A DNA stretch of 64,000 nt, from NCBI RefSeq assembly GCF_024753285.1, contig NZ_JANUGW010000026.1, positions 30,379 through 94,378 on the forward strand, read 5' to 3'. The DNA comes from Massilia pinisoli (GTDB lineage: Bacteria; Pseudomonadota; Gammaproteobacteria; Burkholderiales; Burkholderiaceae_D). The translations under genes were made by a program, and so were the position numbers. Numbering within the stretch: position 1 is the stretch's first letter; each line of letters begins with the position of its first letter. Below, piece after piece: positions 61,976 through 64,000 of this stretch. The notes under the pieces are model-generated. The model was not told where the DNA came from, did not search any database, and saw only the letters and a list, made by a program, of their open reading frames with translations.

Positions 61976-62974
61976 TTACTTCGTCGTGAACGACCAGGTG
62001 CGAGTGATCGGCGTTCCGTCGATGGCACCCGAGAACGTGACGTCGTACGTGGTGGCGGCGGCCAGCGGCGACAGCGGGACGATCGCCGCCGCCGACTGGT
62101 TGGTGGCCATCTGCGGGTCCTGGCCTTGTGCCAGCAGGCGCGTCGACAGGTCGGTGCTCGTGCCGTGCGCGCGGATCGTGAAGGCCTGGACCGTCAGCTT
62201 GCGCGTCAGATTCGTGTGCACGCTGACCGGGTAGCCCACTTCGTTGACGCCAGGATCCGGAACCGGATCCGGTTCCTCGTAATCGCTGAAGAAGTTGTTC
62301 GGGACCTTCGTCTGGCCATTGACCGGCCACGTGACGATCGTGCCCGCAGCGATGCCGTTGCCGTAGCCGTTGTTGGTCGTGAAATCGGCGGTGAAGTAGC
62401 TGTAGCCGGTCGTCGTCGTCGCCGCGCCCGTGCCGATTTCCTGGAACACCGGCTCGAAGATCACGAAGCGGTGGTAGATGGCCGTGATCAGCTCCTCCGC
62501 CATGTAGAAGCCGGAACCGTTGTTGGTCGCCGAGATCACCTCGCCGTACGCATTGGGGAAGCCGAACGTGTAGCCGGCCGCGCGCAGGCGGTCGTCCGGT
62601 TTCTCGCCCGTGAAGCCCGGCTTGCCGGCCGTCTGGATGTGCGTCACGGTGTTGTTGACGCGCTGGTAGTCGGAATGGCCCTGGGCCGCGATGTCGATGA
62701 CGCCGCTGTGCGTCAGTGCCGGCATGCCGATCTGGCTGCGCCGGTAGTTAATCCAGTTCAGGCCATCGGTCGCGATATTGTTGGTGGCCACGGGCGCGGA
62801 AGCGTCCTGCCCCGAGAACCCGGTCGACGGCGACCCGCCGGACGTCCCATTGCCGGTGTTGCTGCCGACACCCGCCGTGCCGCTGCCGCTACCGCCGCCA
62901 CCGCAGGCGACGAGCGCCCACGCCGCGGTGATGGCGAGGGCGATCTGCCGCGCGCGATGCATTCTGCTCATCAT
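61976..62974 (-). CDS. CAP-domain lipoprotein
   Basis: Exported protein of 332 aa with a lipobox-like ALVACGG followed by a long Gly/Ser linker, then a CAP (SCP/PR-1) domain: INYRRSQIGMPALTHSGVIDIAAQGHSDYQ, IQTAGKPGFTGEKPDDRLRAAGY and the histidine/glutamate pairs of the CAP cavity. A C-terminal segment of about 85 residues is an Ig-like or bacterial Big-type beta-sandwich (VQAFTIRAHG ... TYDVTFSGAIDGTPITRTWSF). Role unknown. ATG 62974 follows GGGGG. Confidence 0.82.
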   Translation of the reverse strand: MMSRMHRARQIALAITAAWALVACGGGGSGSGTAGVGSNTGNGTSGGSPSTGFSGQDASAPVATNNIATDGLNWINYRRSQIGMPALTHSGVIDIAAQGHSDYQRVNNTVTHIQTAGKPGFTGEKPDDRLRAAGYTFGFPNAYGEVISATNNGSGFYMAEELITAIYHRFVIFEPVFQEIGTGAATTTTGYSYFTADFTTNNGYGNGIAAGTIVTWPVNGQTKVPNNFFSDYEEPDPVPDPGVNEVGYPVSVHTNLTRKLTVQAFTIRAHGTSTDLSTRLLAQGQDPQMATNQSAAAIVPLSPLAAATTYDVTFSGAIDGTPITRTWSFTTK

Positions 62975-63120
62975 ATGAAACCCCCAAATTCCGTCATGCC
63001 GGGTAAATAGAGCCTCCATTCTAGGCGAAAAAGGCCAATTGATGACGGGTTTGCGGACATTCCCGGCCGCGGCGTAACCCCATGTAAAATAAGCCATTCT
63101 TCAGCCTTCAACGAATCTCA

Positions 63121-63909
63121 GTGAACCCGACCCGCCACCGCCTCGCGCGCGCCAAGTTTGCCCTGCCCAGTTTCGTGACCCTGTTGTCGATCGCGTGCGG
63201 TTTCGGCAGCATCGTGATCTCGGTCGACAACGCCCCCGTGGGCGACCCGTCCGACTATCGCCTGGCCGCGATCCTGCTGGTGCTGGCCGGCGTATTCGAC
63301 GCCCTCGACGGCTTCGTCGCGCGCGCCACCAACACGCAATCCGCGTTCGGCGTGCAGCTCGATTCGATCGCCGACGTGATGAACTTCGGCTGCGCCCCGG
63401 GCCTGCTGCTGTACTGCTACGGTTTCGCGGAGCTGGGCGCCGCGCATCCGACCCTCGTGCGCATGGGCGGCCTCGCGTGCTTCGTGTTCGTGGCCTGCGG
63501 CGCGCTGCGCCTGGCGCGCTTCAACGTGATGGTCGGCAAGACGGACCCGCGCTACTTCGTCGGCATGCCCATCACCGCCGGCGCCGCGTGCGTGGCTTCC
63601 GTCGTCGTCGCCTGGCCCGACCCCGTGGCCGACATGGCCGGCGCCTTCCTCGTCATGCTGCTGATGGTGGTAGTGGGCACGCTGATGGTGTCGACGGTCC
63701 GCTTCCCCAGCTCCAAGCAGCCGAAGTCGAAAGGGATGTTCGTGGCGCTGGCCGTCTGCGTGCTGTTGCTGGCGGTGCTGCGCACGCGCTTCTTCGCGCT
63801 GTTCTTCGTGTTTTATATCGGTGCGACGCTGCTGCTGAACATCGGGTGGCGCGGAGGATGGACGAAGGTCGCGCCGCCGAAAGTGTACGACGACGAAGCG
63901 GTGGATTGA
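63121..63909 (+). CDS. pssA: CDP-diacylglycerol-serine phosphatidyltransferase
   Basis: Phosphatidylserine synthase of 262 aa, in the type II integral-membrane CDP-alcohol transferase family: CDP-diacylglycerol + L-serine to phosphatidylserine + CMP. The signature D-x2-D-G-x2-A-R-x8-G-x3-D-x3-D is present in DALDGFVARATNTQSAFGVQLDSIAD. About six to eight helices follow. It starts at GTG 63121 and ends 91 nt before the window end. Confidence 0.92.
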   Translation: MNPTRHRLARAKFALPSFVTLLSIACGFGSIVISVDNAPVGDPSDYRLAAILLVLAGVFDALDGFVARATNTQSAFGVQLDSIADVMNFGCAPGLLLYCYGFAELGAAHPTLVRMGGLACFVFVACGALRLARFNVMVGKTDPRYFVGMPITAGAACVASVVVAWPDPVADMAGAFLVMLLMVVVGTLMVSTVRFPSSKQPKSKGMFVALAVCVLLLAVLRTRFFALFFVFYIGATLLLNIGWRGGWTKVAPPKVYDDEAVD

Positions 63910-63910
63910 C

Positions 63911-64000
63911 GTAGGGTGGACGGCTATGCCGTCCACGCGGTGATACGTGCGGTTAAACCCGCCGCGTCCGTGCCGGCGAACGTTGAACGCGTGGACGGCG
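63911..64000. repeat. Truncated palindromic intergenic repeat
   Basis: GTGGACGGC (63916-63924), loop TAT, GCCGTCCAC (63928-63936) follows GTAGG, a layout typical of REP-like intergenic repeats in Massilia-type genomes. A further GTGGACGGC copy begins at 63991 and runs into the window end, so the unit is cut off. Confidence 0.55.

Noticed and set aside
1..64000. tRNA, rRNA and CRISPR features
   Set aside because: No cloverleaf with T-arm consensus, no rRNA-like stretch and no regularly spaced direct repeats were found on reading both strands by eye.

Overview
The window is high-GC (roughly two-thirds G+C) and gene-dense. It reads like a chromosomal segment of a Massilia-like member of the Oxalobacteraceae (Burkholderiales). 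I infer this from the replication core in the order gyrB, dnaN, dnaA, origin region, rpmH, rnpA, yidD, yidC, mnmE, and from a PEP-CTERM protein, TonB-dependent carbohydrate uptake, type VI secretion cargo and an AaeAB-like efflux operon. The genus is a judgement from gene content, not a measurement.

Layout. From 1 to 8.2 kb is a carbohydrate-uptake locus: a TonB-dependent receptor cut by the window start, a tryptophan-halogenase-like flavoprotein, and GH47 and GH92 alpha-mannosidases. A PEP-CTERM protein with a good sigma-54 promoter follows. From 9.3 to 16.0 kb, on the minus strand, lies an apparent operon of gluconokinase, GntP permease, a large pectate-lyase-fold/GH55-like enzyme, a secreted esterase and a ThuA-like protein, with a perfect palindromic operator upstream. 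From 16.4 to 26.9 kb are ordinary genes: AI-2E-family permease, glycolipid-binding-like protein, DUF418 membrane protein, MFS transporter, DUF4254 protein, glycosyltransferase 9, NudC, folE, a lone IS5-type transposase N-terminus and a lipoprotein. From 27.2 to 31.0 kb is a PaoABC-type molybdenum aldehyde oxidoreductase. From 32.2 to 37.4 kb is a MarR, FUSC, DUF1656, HlyD, NodT-type efflux operon.

The accessory stretch from 38 to 48 kb is the most interesting. It holds two compact type VI secretion cargo modules: Hcp with an M74-like peptidoglycan endopeptidase and a candidate periplasmic immunity protein, and PAAR with a lytic-transglycosylase-like protein and a candidate periplasmic immunity protein. 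Between them is an RtcB RNA ligase cluster. RtcB is preceded by a 12-codon mini-ORF, stacked hairpins and a strong intrinsic terminator, an arrangement that looks like a transcription attenuator. It is followed by two unrecognised proteins and a frameshifted SEC-C gene.

From 48.5 to 58.1 kb is the replication and ribosome core. Directly after the 3' end of mnmE, at 58.1 to 60.1 kb, is a visibly AT-richer two-gene insert: an OLD/AAA15-like ATPase and a small protein with a PD-(D/E)xK-like motif. An imperfect 12-bp direct repeat of the mnmE 3' end bounds it. The 3' end of mnmE is a known genomic-island attachment site (SGI1 family), so this pair is a good candidate for an undescribed anti-phage system. 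The window ends with a lipoprotein, a zinc-ribbon protein, an Hpt protein, a CAP-domain lipoprotein, phosphatidylserine synthase and a truncated palindromic intergenic repeat. I saw no tRNA, rRNA or CRISPR array.
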